Source of the DNA: Gamarada debralockiae
Lineage: Eukaryota; Ascomycota; Leotiomycetes; Helotiales; Hyphodiscaceae
DNA length: 37,370 bases
Direction: 5' to 3'
NCBI GenBank assembly: GCA_002803225.1
Contig: NXFV01001134.1
Coordinates: 1 to 37,370 of the forward strand
Position 1 is the stretch's first letter; every line of letters begins with the position of its first letter. A program made the translations under genes and the position numbers. The notes below the pieces were generated by a model. That model searched no databases. It saw nothing but the letters and a program-made list of their open reading frames with translations, and was not told where the DNA came from. Of the stretch, positions 1 to 9,649 are shown in pieces.

Positions 1-2
1 TT

Positions 3-20
3 TATATATATATATATATA
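3..20. repeat. (TA)n microsatellite
   Basis: Nine uninterrupted TA dinucleotides at the very start of the window, followed by a short T and G run. A simple repeat with no sign of function. Confidence 0.9.
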
Positions 21-21
21 A

Positions 22-2630
22 TTTCTTTTGGGGGGAATACACAGCCCTAGGTAAATTTACAGGAGGATGAAAACAACCTCCTAAAGTATATTATAGACAG
101 CGCCCATATATATATAGCCATTTTACAGGCAGACAGGCAAAACCATCTTAGGATAATTTCTGGCCGGCAGAGGTTGTCAATGTATAGCGGTGACGGATTT
201 GGGACCCTTGGCCTTTTTTTGTTTGGTGGGAGGGAGGGCGGCCCTTTCGTGCCCCTCGTCAAAAGTTGACGATTTCTGGCGAGATAGGATTTTAATTGCT
301 CCGCGGCGTGTAAAGCAGGCAAAAAGTCCATATGAGCAGCCATAGAAGCCCTGGCCCGCCTAAGCAAAGGCGGTGGGTGTCACGGGACCCTGATTTGGGT
401 AGCATCGAGATTCCGACGGTATAACACCCAATCTCCTTGAAATCAGACTGGAACTGCGTAGTCCAAGGGCGCTGCGACATTGGTCAAAACAGTTTCGAGA
501 ATGTTGGGCCTTCGAATATCAATCCATGGACCTGGATTAGAAAATGGAATTGGCCGCGCACTGACGGGTCCCAAAATGCCAGCTCCATCATCCCATGGTA
601 TCGCTATGAGAAGAGGAGAAATAATGTGATAGAAGGATTAAAAGTCTTTGAGTGAGAAAAGAGATTTTGAGATCTGAAAAGTAGAAAAGTTATAGCATAT
701 TATTAAAAGAGTATCTTTGTAAAAGCGAGGACGGAAAGTAGTCCAGGCTTGCAGAACAACAAAGAAACCAGTAGCGGCAGCGATTAGACTTCCTTTGTTA
801 GGAAAACTTAACCTTTCGAAAAGCATAGAAGTCCAGCCTGGCTAAGTGGCCTTAAATTGGACAATTGTGCTTGTTAGCCCGCTTTGATTCACATAGAGTA
901 CTGTAATGTCTCGCTCACGAGATACTTTTCTTGCACTACCTGCAAGTCATGACGTCTGAGAACTGGCAGGCCTCTAACTATTCAGGTCATTTGAACAAAC
1001 TAGGCGCCTGCGCCTCTAAACTTCTGTGCTCGAAGTCTAAATCATCGTGACCAATAGGTAAAACAAATGTAGTAATATGTTCGGTCTAGGGCGTTATTGA
1101 ATACTTTGTACCCTCCATATGCCAGTTTGTACAAAAATTTCCCTTAATAAATGAGAAATACTCTAATGGCATAGATCTATGTAGTTAAGGTATTCAATAC
1201 TGCGCAGTCCTTTCTCTCAATCGGCGGCGCCCAACAACAAGTTGACCAGGGGGCGGCGCTGCCGTTGCTAGATGCGGTATCAAATTGAGAGGCAAGCTCT
1301 ACGCTACTATGGTACCTGCATTCGTAGTAGCTGTAACGACAGCATTGGTAGTCGTTCCAAGATTTTCGACCCTTGTTGTTCTCACACGGTGGCGGTTAGC
1401 GACGCGCTGCTGCCATGTCTGGAAGCGCAAGGGTTGTTCCTCGGTAATATCACCTAAGAGAAAAATCAATCCATGCCAATGAATGCATGACTGTATGATG
1501 TACAGGGACTTACCTCCAAGCCTGCTGCCAAGCCTCACGGATGCTCCTCTCTCGTTGAAAGCCATGGTCGCTAGGCGAAACAAGAAGATATATATTCCCA
1601 ATTGACATGCAGCGGGTTCCACTAAAGCTGGACCGTATTGCAGCGCCAACTTTACAAGCTCTAAGCCATCCTGTGATAGCTGCGAGTATGTTTTGCGCCG
1701 CTCTTTCGTAGCCCAGGCTATAAGGGGGTTTCTGCGCCCATTAAGTAAAGGGCAACTGCTGAACCTCCACCACTTCTTGCCCTAGCGACTGTGAGAGCGC
1801 TCACCACAGCTAGTCTAAGATCATGGGTGCTGTATGGAGCTGGTAAGTTGATCATGATTACGTGGTTGTGGTTTAAATTGCCGCCACCTAAGAAAATAGT
1901 CAGCTGCAACTGCGTATGTGGTAGACAGAGAAATGTTGTTGGAAAATATCGGAAAATAGCTCACACAGTCCCCCGGCGTACAGGAAAGCTTGTTTAATAA
2001 ATTCTTGTGCAAGAGGCAAGACGTGGACTGAAAAGAGACGATTCAATTACGACTCAGGGCTTGAATCCTTTATTCTAGGCACTGGTAAGGATAATTGGCG
2101 CAACACTCTTTGTGCCTCCACGGAGTATTCGCCTCATTTGGTATCGACCGCCTCAAAAGTTCTTTTGAAGTTAAAGACGTGAGGAAGACTTCTGAACTTC
2201 CAGATTTGTTGAACAATAGAAAATATTTCAGGGGAGCCCTAGAAGTGTTCCCTTTCTTACTACCACGACAGAAGTGGTTGTAGTTGAACTTTCTTTGGAC
2301 ATCGCTTGGAGAAAACTACAGTAACCCCAATTACTTTTCAGTGTCTTCAAAATCTTTGAAGCGAGAAAAAGTGAGCGCTTCGCAACCCTGTGTACTCCAG
2401 ACAAAAGGCCATGGAAGACGGAGACAGTAGACCTCACAAGGTGTACAGTATTCAAGTTACATGTTGAAAAGAGAGCAACGATATGATATCAGTCAAAAGA
2501 ATCCTATCGTTTTCATTTCATGCACCCTACAATGAACATAATTTCCCAATATCTGATTTACGCATCGTAGGAAGTGTGATACATGAGAAAGTAACCTGAG
2601 TCTGACACCTTCCCGCTGCGATGTTTCGTG
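22..2630. other. Stretch without a supportable gene
   Basis: Only short open frames (up to about 116 codons) occur on either strand. None shows a recognisable domain, a plausible intron-linked continuation or a convincing start context. A 116-codon minus-strand frame at 1,299-1,649 has no motif I recognise. I see no structural RNA or inverted-repeat element here. It could be intergenic DNA or old decayed sequence. Confidence 0.5.
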
Positions 2631-2639
2631 GACGGAGTT

Positions 2640-3313
2640 AAGTGCCTCCCCACTCCTTACATCAGCTACAAAATTGTTTGGCATCTCAATACAATTCGAG
2701 AAAATTCGGATACCGTTACTCATTGCTGCCAGCTTCACCTCCATATCCCTCTCCCATCGTGCTTGCGCCTCTCTCCTTCCTACCGCTTCTTCAAGGCTAT
2801 CGACTCACTCTTGGAGAGCCCTGGCCCCAACAAACATGCCGGTACAGTCTGCCGCAAAGGAGTCGAAGGACAGGTGGAAAGGAAACCAGGGTAGAAGGGC
2901 AATCTTGAGCACCGATCGGCGACCGGGCTTCTTGACAGCGTAGTCGAGGCGCAAAGGCAGCTTCACTCTGGTTCCAAAAAACTCTTCGGCATGTTCTTTG
3001 AAGTATTACTTCCATTGGTTGTTTGCAAGACTGAACAAAATTGCTGTAATGATGTCGCAGTTCCGAAAGATCATGATGAGAAGTTCGAGGTGTTCGGAGA
3101 GTTTAGGGCCATGATTTGGAGGGGTTTGTAGAGCTTTATCACATGAGTCAGTTTGTGAAGCCGAAAGATATTGCGAAGAATAAGGTACGTACATTTCAAT
3201 GCCTTCGAAGTCTTTGCTTTCTTCTTTGGTGCTGCCTTCTTCGCCTTCGACTTTGACTTAGGCTTTGGCTTGGCCGCCGCCTGCGAGGTCGACCTTCTGC
3301 ACTTTGCAGGCAT
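2640..3313 (-). pseudogene. Possible gene start with Lys/Ala-rich N-terminus, probably degenerate
   Basis: An ATG at 3,313 opens about 40 residues of repeated Lys-Ala-Lys-Pro-Ser (for example SKSKAKKAAPKKKAK), like the basic tails of small nuclear proteins. A donor-like GTACGT follows around 3,190. Downstream on the same strand, pieces of plausible coding sequence occur in different frames (YFKEHAEEFFGTRVKLPL near 2,950-3,000 and EVKLAAMSNGIRIFSNC near 2,700). These hint at an exon broken by shifts and stops. I do not recognise the family. It may be a nuclear protein with a basic tail, or the basic stretch may be fortuitous. Confidence 0.3.
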
Positions 3314-3319
3314 ATTGTG

Positions 3320-3905
3320 TTGTTCGATTGACTTCGGAGGAGTAGGTCAGGGATGAAGGTGAAGAGTTCTGGTACTAGCTAGCAAAGAGCGAGGCTATGT
3401 CGGCAGGGGAAAAGTTGGGAGGCGGTCGCAGAAATGAGTTGGATAATACAGGATCTTCGCAGTTGCCAAAGAAAATTTAAAAAGTGAGAAGACAACTGGT
3501 CGTCGGTAAGGTGCTGGTGCGTCCCATTCACTCCGACAAATGGACTCACCGCGAAAACGAAAGTCATTTCAATTCACTGAGACCAGGTTTTGAGATAAAA
3601 GTACTACATTCTAATCTATTCTAATCAAGTCCTCTAACGTTTGCATGGATAACTTAACATCGGACTTGCGATCAAATTGCCCGGTTACACAACGTGCAAT
3701 CATGCAGGGCGTCGGCTTTTGCTTGGGCTGAAGATGAGTCGTAATTTCCCTACCTCGACCACGAGCAAGATATTTTTGTCACTGCGAGCCTTGACTCTTT
3801 GAACGTTGCCATCCGAATCTCAAGATACTTCTGAAATTTTCGACGCATCTATTTTAACGCGGATAGTAAAATCAACGAATCAACGCAATTAAGCAATCAG
3901 AGCAA
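3320..3905. other. Intergenic, no feature seen
   Basis: No open frame of useful length, repeat or RNA signal is visible. It separates the divergent lysine-rich frame (minus) from the broken helical-domain gene (plus) and would hold both promoters if they were ever active. Confidence 0.5.
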
Positions 3906-3907
3906 AA

Positions 3908-5610
3908 ATGACAGAAACAGACCGTGAAACGAACAGAGCCATTCATTCTGCAAGTCGCAACTACTGGAGACGAGCTCTCCGCTCATCTCATCAGATTCGC
4001 ATCCAAATGGGACCGCAGCCAACAATTCATCACCAATCTCGCAGTAACCGTATTCACCATCGCAAATCTGCTCCGAGACATCGCAGGGCCAATTGCGCAG
4101 CATGGTGAGGACGATGGACTTGAACACAATGCCGTTCACTTTGTGTGCGCGGGCATCAAGCTTGATTTCATTTTGATCGCTCAAGCGCTGTATAGGGCAG
4201 ATTTGAAAGCTGGTCCAGGCCGTTTCGTCGCAAGGGGAACAAAACGCCTCACGACAGTCAAAAACTCTAGCGAGATTGAACTGGTGAAGAATATGGAGTG
4301 GAATGCTGGGATGGCGGATCAGAGTCTCTTGTACAACGTCCTGATGGAGAGGCGTTGCTGCAGGCTGAGTTTGGTGCCGATGAGTGGGTTACTTCAAGGT
4401 TAGAGGAGGCGAAGGATCATTTGTGGTATGTTTATGATGGTTTCCGGTATTTGGCTTTGAGAAAGTTGGAAAAGGAGTAAGTTCCCGTCGTGTTTGATGA
4501 TATGGTCTCTGACACGGATTAGGGGGCGTCTTGAAGTAAATGAAGCGAAGGAGTTGGAAAGCTCGTAGAGCAACTGCCCACCGTTCTTGCAGAGCTGGAA
4601 TTCCGGAAACGGCCCTTTATGGAGGCTGCTGAGATGGTGAAGGCTGTTGAAGCTCATCGATTGGAGCTGCTACAGTGGAACAAGGACAGTCCTGTCGATG
4701 ATCTCCGTTGGAAGCACGGGGTCAATGACGGTCCTGTGGCTTGTCGAAACGTGGACGACAATGCTCGAAGCATTGCATCCTTGAATTCCGTTGCATCGTA
4801 GTAAGTGTTCAATCCGATTCGAAGATTGTGTTACTGATCCATTTGCACAGCCAATTTTTGGATATCGAGGTATATGAGGCATGGGTGATCCGCAAATTCG
4901 AAGACGAGAAGAATTGGCCTCGAAGAAGCTGGAGCCTCGGATGGTTTAGAGTGTACGAATATTACAACAGCTCCGACTACGAGATTGAAGTTCAAGCGAT
5001 GACTATCGAACAGATGAAGGAGAAGAGCGAGGCAGTGATGAGTGGCGAATTCAAGCTTGAGCATACCCCGCTCATCGAAAAAAACGATGGCCACTTTGCC
5101 TGCCGGAGTCCAACAAGAAATCAGGATTATTGTCGAGGATCGAGCCAGGGCGTCAACAAATCCGCGTTTCATACGTAAATGGAAGATTGTCGACATCATA
5201 ACAAAGTTTAAAGCCGAAGTTCCAATGCCTGTATGGATGATGCCGTTCAAGGGACCGGCCGAATTTTCAGAAGCGATTTTATCATAAAGGGAGAGACCGT
5301 AGGTCCGAACGACGTAACGAAGCCGGTCCGAGACGAGGATCCATTCCAAAAGCCTCGATACAGGCAATGTGGGGGCCATAGAGTTGAACGGGATGTGGTG
5401 TCTGATCGAAGACCGCAGCGACATGGTCCAGAAGGCAACCAAGTACAACGGGGTAGTGCGGGGTTGATGATCGGCGAGCGGATAGCAGGGCTTTCAAAAG
5501 CATTGGATCCAGAAGAGGCGGAGACAAAGACACAGTACATCTTGGTTGAGATTGCCGGCTTACACACCGATAACAATAAGACACTTTTTCCGGATGAGGT
5601 GATGGTGTGA
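3908..5610 (+). pseudogene. Broken fungus-specific helical-domain gene (3 exons)
   Basis: Two canonical introns can be placed, 4,477-4,522 (GTAAGT...TTAG) and 4,801-4,850 (GTAAGT...ACAG), so a three-exon gene is certain to have existed. Exon 1 encodes a helical region (ILQVATTGDELSAHLIRF, then TVFTIANLLRDIAGPIAQHG) like the N-terminal domain of many uncharacterised fungal signalling/STAND-associated proteins. Exon 3 holds IEVYEAWVIRKFEDEKNWPR and, in other frames, GVQQEIRIIVEDRARAS and FIIKGETVGPNDVTKPVRD. The coding frame jumps at about 3,920, 4,335, 4,557 (one A apparently lost before AAGCTCGTAGAG), 5,080 (in an A7 run) and 5,270. With about five shifts it cannot make a full protein. Family assignment is from memory of similar fungal proteins; function unknown. 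Confidence 0.5.
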
Positions 5611-5878
5611 TTGACCTTGATATCCTGGGCCTTTGGCGAGTGGCGAGTCCTCATGAAAGTGTGAACAGCAAATTGTGGTAGTTCGAGTGAGAGCAATCAT
5701 GGGTAAGTTTCTTCATATAGCCATAGCGTCTTTCTGATCGGTTCTATATCAAATGAAGATCTTTCGTACACGTATTTTGGGTTGTGTGGTGTCAGATTTG
5801 CGTCCCTTAATCCCCACCCCTCACTTGAGACATCCAACCCAGCCACTTCGCTAACCTCAAAACTGGTAGCACCTGAGC

Positions 5879-6585
5879 CTATTCCGTTATCCTCTGAGGC
5901 GCACTAACAACAGTAGCATAATGACTGTGATCTGGAAAATCAGGACTGATCCAGCAATGTCTCTCAGAGCTTGGTATCCACTTGTAGTACGGCCTATGCA
6001 GCGTCCACGAAAGGTCCTCCGCCTCGCCAAAATTGATTCTCTTCAGAAGCGTAACGTCCTTGAGCAGCGGAAGTCTGTCTTTCAGCAGACGGCAGACATT
6101 GATAACCTCCAAGTCTCGTTTCCCGCGATACACAAGTTGGATGTGCTCTATGTTGGGGAAGTGTTTGAGTAGCCAGAATACATTTTAACACGGTCTAGTG
6201 AAATGCCGTGAGAGGTTGTGTGCAGGCGTCTCAGGTGATGTCGGGCGACACAGAGTTCCGGTATAACGGTCTGAGGTGGTGGGAATCGGGGTAGTTGCAA
6301 AAAGCCTTGTCTTCTTTGCGAATAAAGGAGATTCAGGAATACCGGCATCTAAAGCCCGGATACCCTCGCAGCTGAAACATGTTCTTGCCATAGAGGATTT
6401 GGGAGGATCTCAGAATAGATCTGCTTGTTGGTTCGAAGCATGTTCATGTAAGGAGATACGCAAGCTCGGTCTCTGCTTGGATAGATTGGCGATTCTGACA
6501 GGAACATAAGGGCGTAGATGAGATCTCTGATTTCGAGGGGGATGTCTAGGAAGTCATAAGATGGTACGATCTGATCGATAGACAT
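5879..6585 (-). pseudogene. Broken F-box/2EXR-like gene
   Basis: The start region MSIDQIVPSYDFLDIPLEIR followed by DLIYALMF and NMLRTNKQIYSEILP matches the pattern of the 2EXR/F-box-like domain common in filamentous ascomycetes: aliphatic 'FL.LP.EIR..IY', then 'NILR.N+QIY.E'. After EILPNP the frame shifts to LYGKNMFQLRGYPG, then shifts again before WLLKHFPNIEHIQLVYRGKR at about 6,170, which runs to a stop at 5,879. At least two frameshifts separate the pieces. F-box proteins normally recruit substrates to SCF ubiquitin ligases, but nothing here identifies a target. An upstream exon to about 6,760 is possible. Confidence 0.5.
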
Positions 6586-6819
6586 GGTAACGCCCTTGGG
6601 TCCTTTGAGTTCTTGATCGGGCTCGTTGTCTAGGCTGAGCCGTGCGAAGGAGCCCAAAGCAGCGTCGGTAGGAGGTAAGACATCTATATTAACGATCATT
6701 TGGTGTATAGCAATGAAACAAAAGTGAAATTTAGGGTGATTAGGACAAATTTCACATATCACTGTTGAGTGGAGCTGAAATGGCTTGACAGAAGAAGGGC
6801 GTTACATCTACAACTTCGT

Positions 6820-6825
6820 CACGTG
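6820..6825. promoter_or_regulatory. CACGTG E-box upstream of NOP10
   Basis: Perfect CACGTG palindrome in the context CGTCACGTGCGGTCAC, about 265 bp upstream of the NOP10 start. A matching E-box lies about 95 bp upstream of the neighbouring ribosome-biogenesis gene NOB1. bHLH factors such as Cbf1-type proteins bind this core; use in this organism is inferred only. Confidence 0.35.
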
Positions 6826-7088
6826 CGGTCACACGTTAGTACGAGACTAGTCCCAAAACCCTCCTAGCGTCTCCTACCAAATCTCCAAAAAAATAATTTT
6901 GAACTCAAGCTCGAAAGAAGCTACGGCCTTTGCGAAACAGAAATAGTCCCACGACGTTCTTTCCGCACTCTCATACCAAGTACGCCTTCCTCTCCCTTCT
7001 CAATCCAGTTCTTCGTCAGCTAACCAAACTCCCAAGATTTCCAGCCGCCCACCCAACGCAACAAGCCACTCACTCCCCACTTCACAAA

Positions 7089-7348
7089 ATGCATCTCATG
7101 TATACGCTCGACGCCTCCGGCAAGCGCATTTACACACTGAAGAAAGTCGCATCAGGTGAAGTCACGAAGTCTGCGCACCCTGCTCGATTTTCCCCAGATG
7201 ATAAATACTCAAGACATCGGGTTACGTTGAAGAAGAGATATGGATTGCTTTTGACGCAGCAAAGTGAGTTCTACGGGATTGAGGGATGAAGATGAATGTG
7301 TGCTAACTGCAGGCTTTTGCAGAGGATCTTAAGGTTTTGGGGCAGTAG
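7089..7348 (+). CDS. NOP10: H/ACA snoRNP subunit NOP10
   Basis: Small subunit of H/ACA ribonucleoproteins, which guide pseudouridylation of rRNA and snRNA. It acts in the nucleolus with the pseudouridine synthase Cbf5/dyskerin, Gar1 and Nhp2. Exon 1 (7,089-7,263) starts [19 protein letters not shown] and contains the near-invariant [21 protein letters not shown] 59 bp intron (7,264-7,322; GTGAGT donor, GCTAAC branch site, TTTTGCAG acceptor) interrupts the codon after residue 58. Exon 2 (7,323-7,348) adds KDLKVLGQ and a TAG stop. The 66-residue product is typical for the family. Reading through the intron gives a false extension. The gene is intact and converges with NOB1, another ribosome-biogenesis gene, 269 bp away. 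Confidence 0.95.
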
Positions 7349-7617
7349 ATTGAGAGGCAAGATGGGGGAAGATTGAGGAGAAGGGAAATGTGAAAATATC
7401 TAGCCGGTTGCAGGCGAGGAGGTTCTCTGGCATGCATTGTGAGGAGTAAAGGCGTTTAGGAAGGATTGTGACCGTAATTGGTATTCTGAATTGAGGACAC
7501 GATTTACGAATCGAACAACAAAAATTTCCCAAGCTTCTATTTACCATACGCCAACATATGACCCTTGATGCAATGCCCAATTTTCGACGCCAAAGCCAAA
7601 AAACTTAGATCAAATAT

Positions 7618-8949
7618 TCAATGTCGTTTCCTCGAATTGACATTCCTCCCAGCACCAACCTTCGGTCTCCCACCAGCTCTCCCCCTATCACCCGTCAAGA
7701 TACTCGGCAAATAATCCTCATCCATCAAATCCATTTCTTTCTTCCTCCTAGCACCAGTCATAGCATTGATGTACTCCTTCTGATCCTCAGCCAAAATCAA
7801 TCCCTGCCCCCAACCTCCCTTTCCTCCTCCATTCACCAACTTCCCGTTGGAAGAGCCTGCCACCGGTTTTGGTATGCTGTAGACATTACCCCTTGTATTC
7901 CACTGCATGTTCTTCTTCAAATGAACCTTGAAATTCCCATCTTTATCCGTAGAACACGACGTTCGCATCAACGTAGGCTTTCCGCATCGAGGACAGAACT
8001 GCTTTGCCATATCTTTTGTGATGTGGAAGCAGGCATGACAGCGTAGGACCCAGGTCTTGAGTTGGTGTATTCGTTGGAGGGAGGGCGAGAGGAGGTTGAG
8101 ATTCATGCGTAAAAGGACGTTTTGCATCGCGAAATCGGACGTTATTGTTGCGACTTGCATTGTCTTGGGCTCATCTTGGGGTTCTATGGTGAGGGTTCCG
8201 TCTTTTTGTTGGTGTTTTTTGAGGTTGGAGGGGGTTATCCAGCCTTCGTCGTCTGATTCGGAGACTGAGACTTCTTCCACTGTTATGTCTGGTTCTGCGA
8301 CGGGCTCGCTATTTTCTTCCGTTGTTGAAGCAGGTGCGGGAGTCGGTACAGACATACCCCCTCTCTCCTGATCCTGCGAGGACAATATGTGGGTTGTCTC
8401 GAGTTTTCTTTCTATTTCAGCCGGCTGACTCTCGTTGCTGGGCTCTGGTATTTTCGTTTCCCGCGCTCCTTTCGTCTCAGGCATAGGTGCAGGTTCGGTT
8501 GGCTCTTGCGCCTTCGCCTTCTCCTCCGTTGGCGATCCTTTGGGACCCTCACCGTTCAAAGACGCAGGTGGAGCACCATTCAATCTCTTCTGTCCAGGCA
8601 CACTCCTTAATCTCCAATCCCCATGATTCCTCTCGAACTCCAGCTCGTACGCCAAAGCCATCAAATGTATATCCGGTCGACTAAGCACCTCTAAGTCCCC
8701 AGTCCTCCGCGCAAAATCTGTGATGACCTTTATACTCGTGGGTCTCGGCGACCTTAAAGTGAGAAACGGCAGTAGAGTGCTTTCCACGCGCGCTCTTGTA
8801 ACGGCATCTCGAATTTCGTCGATGACAGCCGGGATGGTGAAGAGGGTTTCGGCTTCACCCAGGAGTGTCGATACTGACGGTTCATTTTTTATGATTGGTC
8901 CTGCGTCTATGATGAGACTATGAATCGGTCTGGGAGTGTTGGTTGCCAT
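7618..8949 (-). CDS. NOB1: 20S pre-rRNA D-site endonuclease NOB1
   Basis: Nob1 makes the final cytoplasmic cut at site D that turns 20S pre-rRNA into 18S rRNA in pre-40S particles. The 443-residue intronless frame begins MATNTPRPIHSLIIDAGPII. Asp15, Glu45, Asp85 and Asp93 fit the acidic set of a PIN nuclease domain (about residues 10-120). A low-complexity acidic linker follows (about 125-240). The zinc ribbon uses Cys304/Cys307 and Cys319/Cys322 (CHAC...CPRC). The C-terminal conserved block contains MQWNTRGNVYSIPKP and a Lys/Arg-rich end. Length and order match fungal Nob1, and no frame disruption is seen. It is transcribed toward NOP10. Confidence 0.96.
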   Translation of the reverse strand: MATNTPRPIHSLIIDAGPIIKNEPSVSTLLGEAETLFTIPAVIDEIRDAVTRARVESTLLPFLTLRSPRPTSIKVITDFARRTGDLEVLSRPDIHLMALAYELEFERNHGDWRLRSVPGQKRLNGAPPASLNGEGPKGSPTEEKAKAQEPTEPAPMPETKGARETKIPEPSNESQPAEIERKLETTHILSSQDQERGGMSVPTPAPASTTEENSEPVAEPDITVEEVSVSESDDEGWITPSNLKKHQQKDGTLTIEPQDEPKTMQVATITSDFAMQNVLLRMNLNLLSPSLQRIHQLKTWVLRCHACFHITKDMAKQFCPRCGKPTLMRTSCSTDKDGNFKVHLKKNMQWNTRGNVYSIPKPVAGSSNGKLVNGGGKGGWGQGLILAEDQKEYINAMTGARRKKEMDLMDEDYLPSILTGDRGRAGGRPKVGAGRNVNSRKRH

Positions 8950-9043
8950 TTTGGGTGGATTGATCGAGGTTTATGTTTTGATCTTGGTGGGGTAGTTTCA
9001 AAATTATTTTTGAGTTCTGCCAGAGGCGGTGAAAATGTACCGT

Positions 9044-9049
9044 CACGTG
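9044..9049. promoter_or_regulatory. CACGTG E-box upstream of NOB1
   Basis: CACGTG lies 95-100 bp upstream of the NOB1 start codon. It is embedded in CACGTGATAAAT, a 12-mer found exactly again at 23,947 between AP-1 mu and OPI1. The position and repetition suggest a bHLH site; this is inference. Confidence 0.35.
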
Positions 9050-9226
9050 ATAAATCTCCTTCGCGCGTTCCCCTTTATTGCTTTTGCTTTTCCTTCTTTA
9101 TTTATTAATTACTTAAATTGATTTCTCTTTCCCGTATTTCCATCTGTTTCAAACCAACTGGCTCACAAAGTCTCTTCGCACTGCCTTTACAAACCCTCGG
9201 AAGGAGTTTCGCTCCTTTTCATGCTA

Positions 9227-9648
9227 GAAGGGGTCACCGTACCATTGGCCACCCCGCTGACCACTCTTTCACTGGGTTTTGTATGGAAGCACTATGAAAA
9301 ATAATAAAATATATCTGATAAGTATTTATCATAGACGTTAGCTTTTAATAATAAGTTCCTTTGCCAATTTTATAATGTCGTTGTTTCACTTATCTAAATA
9401 AGATTTTACACTTAAAATCACCTAATTCCTCGAGTCACTGTATTAAAACTCGCTATTTGGTTAGCAAATTATTAAACAGCTATGAATTATAATACTAAGT
9501 CCGTTAGTTGGCCGATAACTGAAGGCAAAATATATAGTAAGTAGGTGTTGAATTAATTCTATTGATATTTAATAATAGTGTCGTCATATAAAACGCACCA
9601 AAAAAGTGGTCAGAGGTACGGGGTGGCCAAACGTACGGTGACCCCTTC
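9227..9648. mobile_element. MITE-like element with ~60 bp terminal inverted repeats
   Basis: The left arm begins GAAGGGGTCACCGTAC and continues through TTGGCCACCCCG and CTGACCACTCTTT to about 9,285. The right arm, read in reverse complement from 9,648, begins with the same 16 bases, followed by TTGGCCACCCCG and CTGACCACTTTTTT, to about 9,585. The 300 bp between them is strongly AT-rich and has no credible coding frame. It looks like a non-autonomous DNA transposon. A left TA is present but the right flank reads CA, so the target duplication is unproven and the superfamily is open. Confidence 0.75.
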
Positions 9649-9649
9649 C

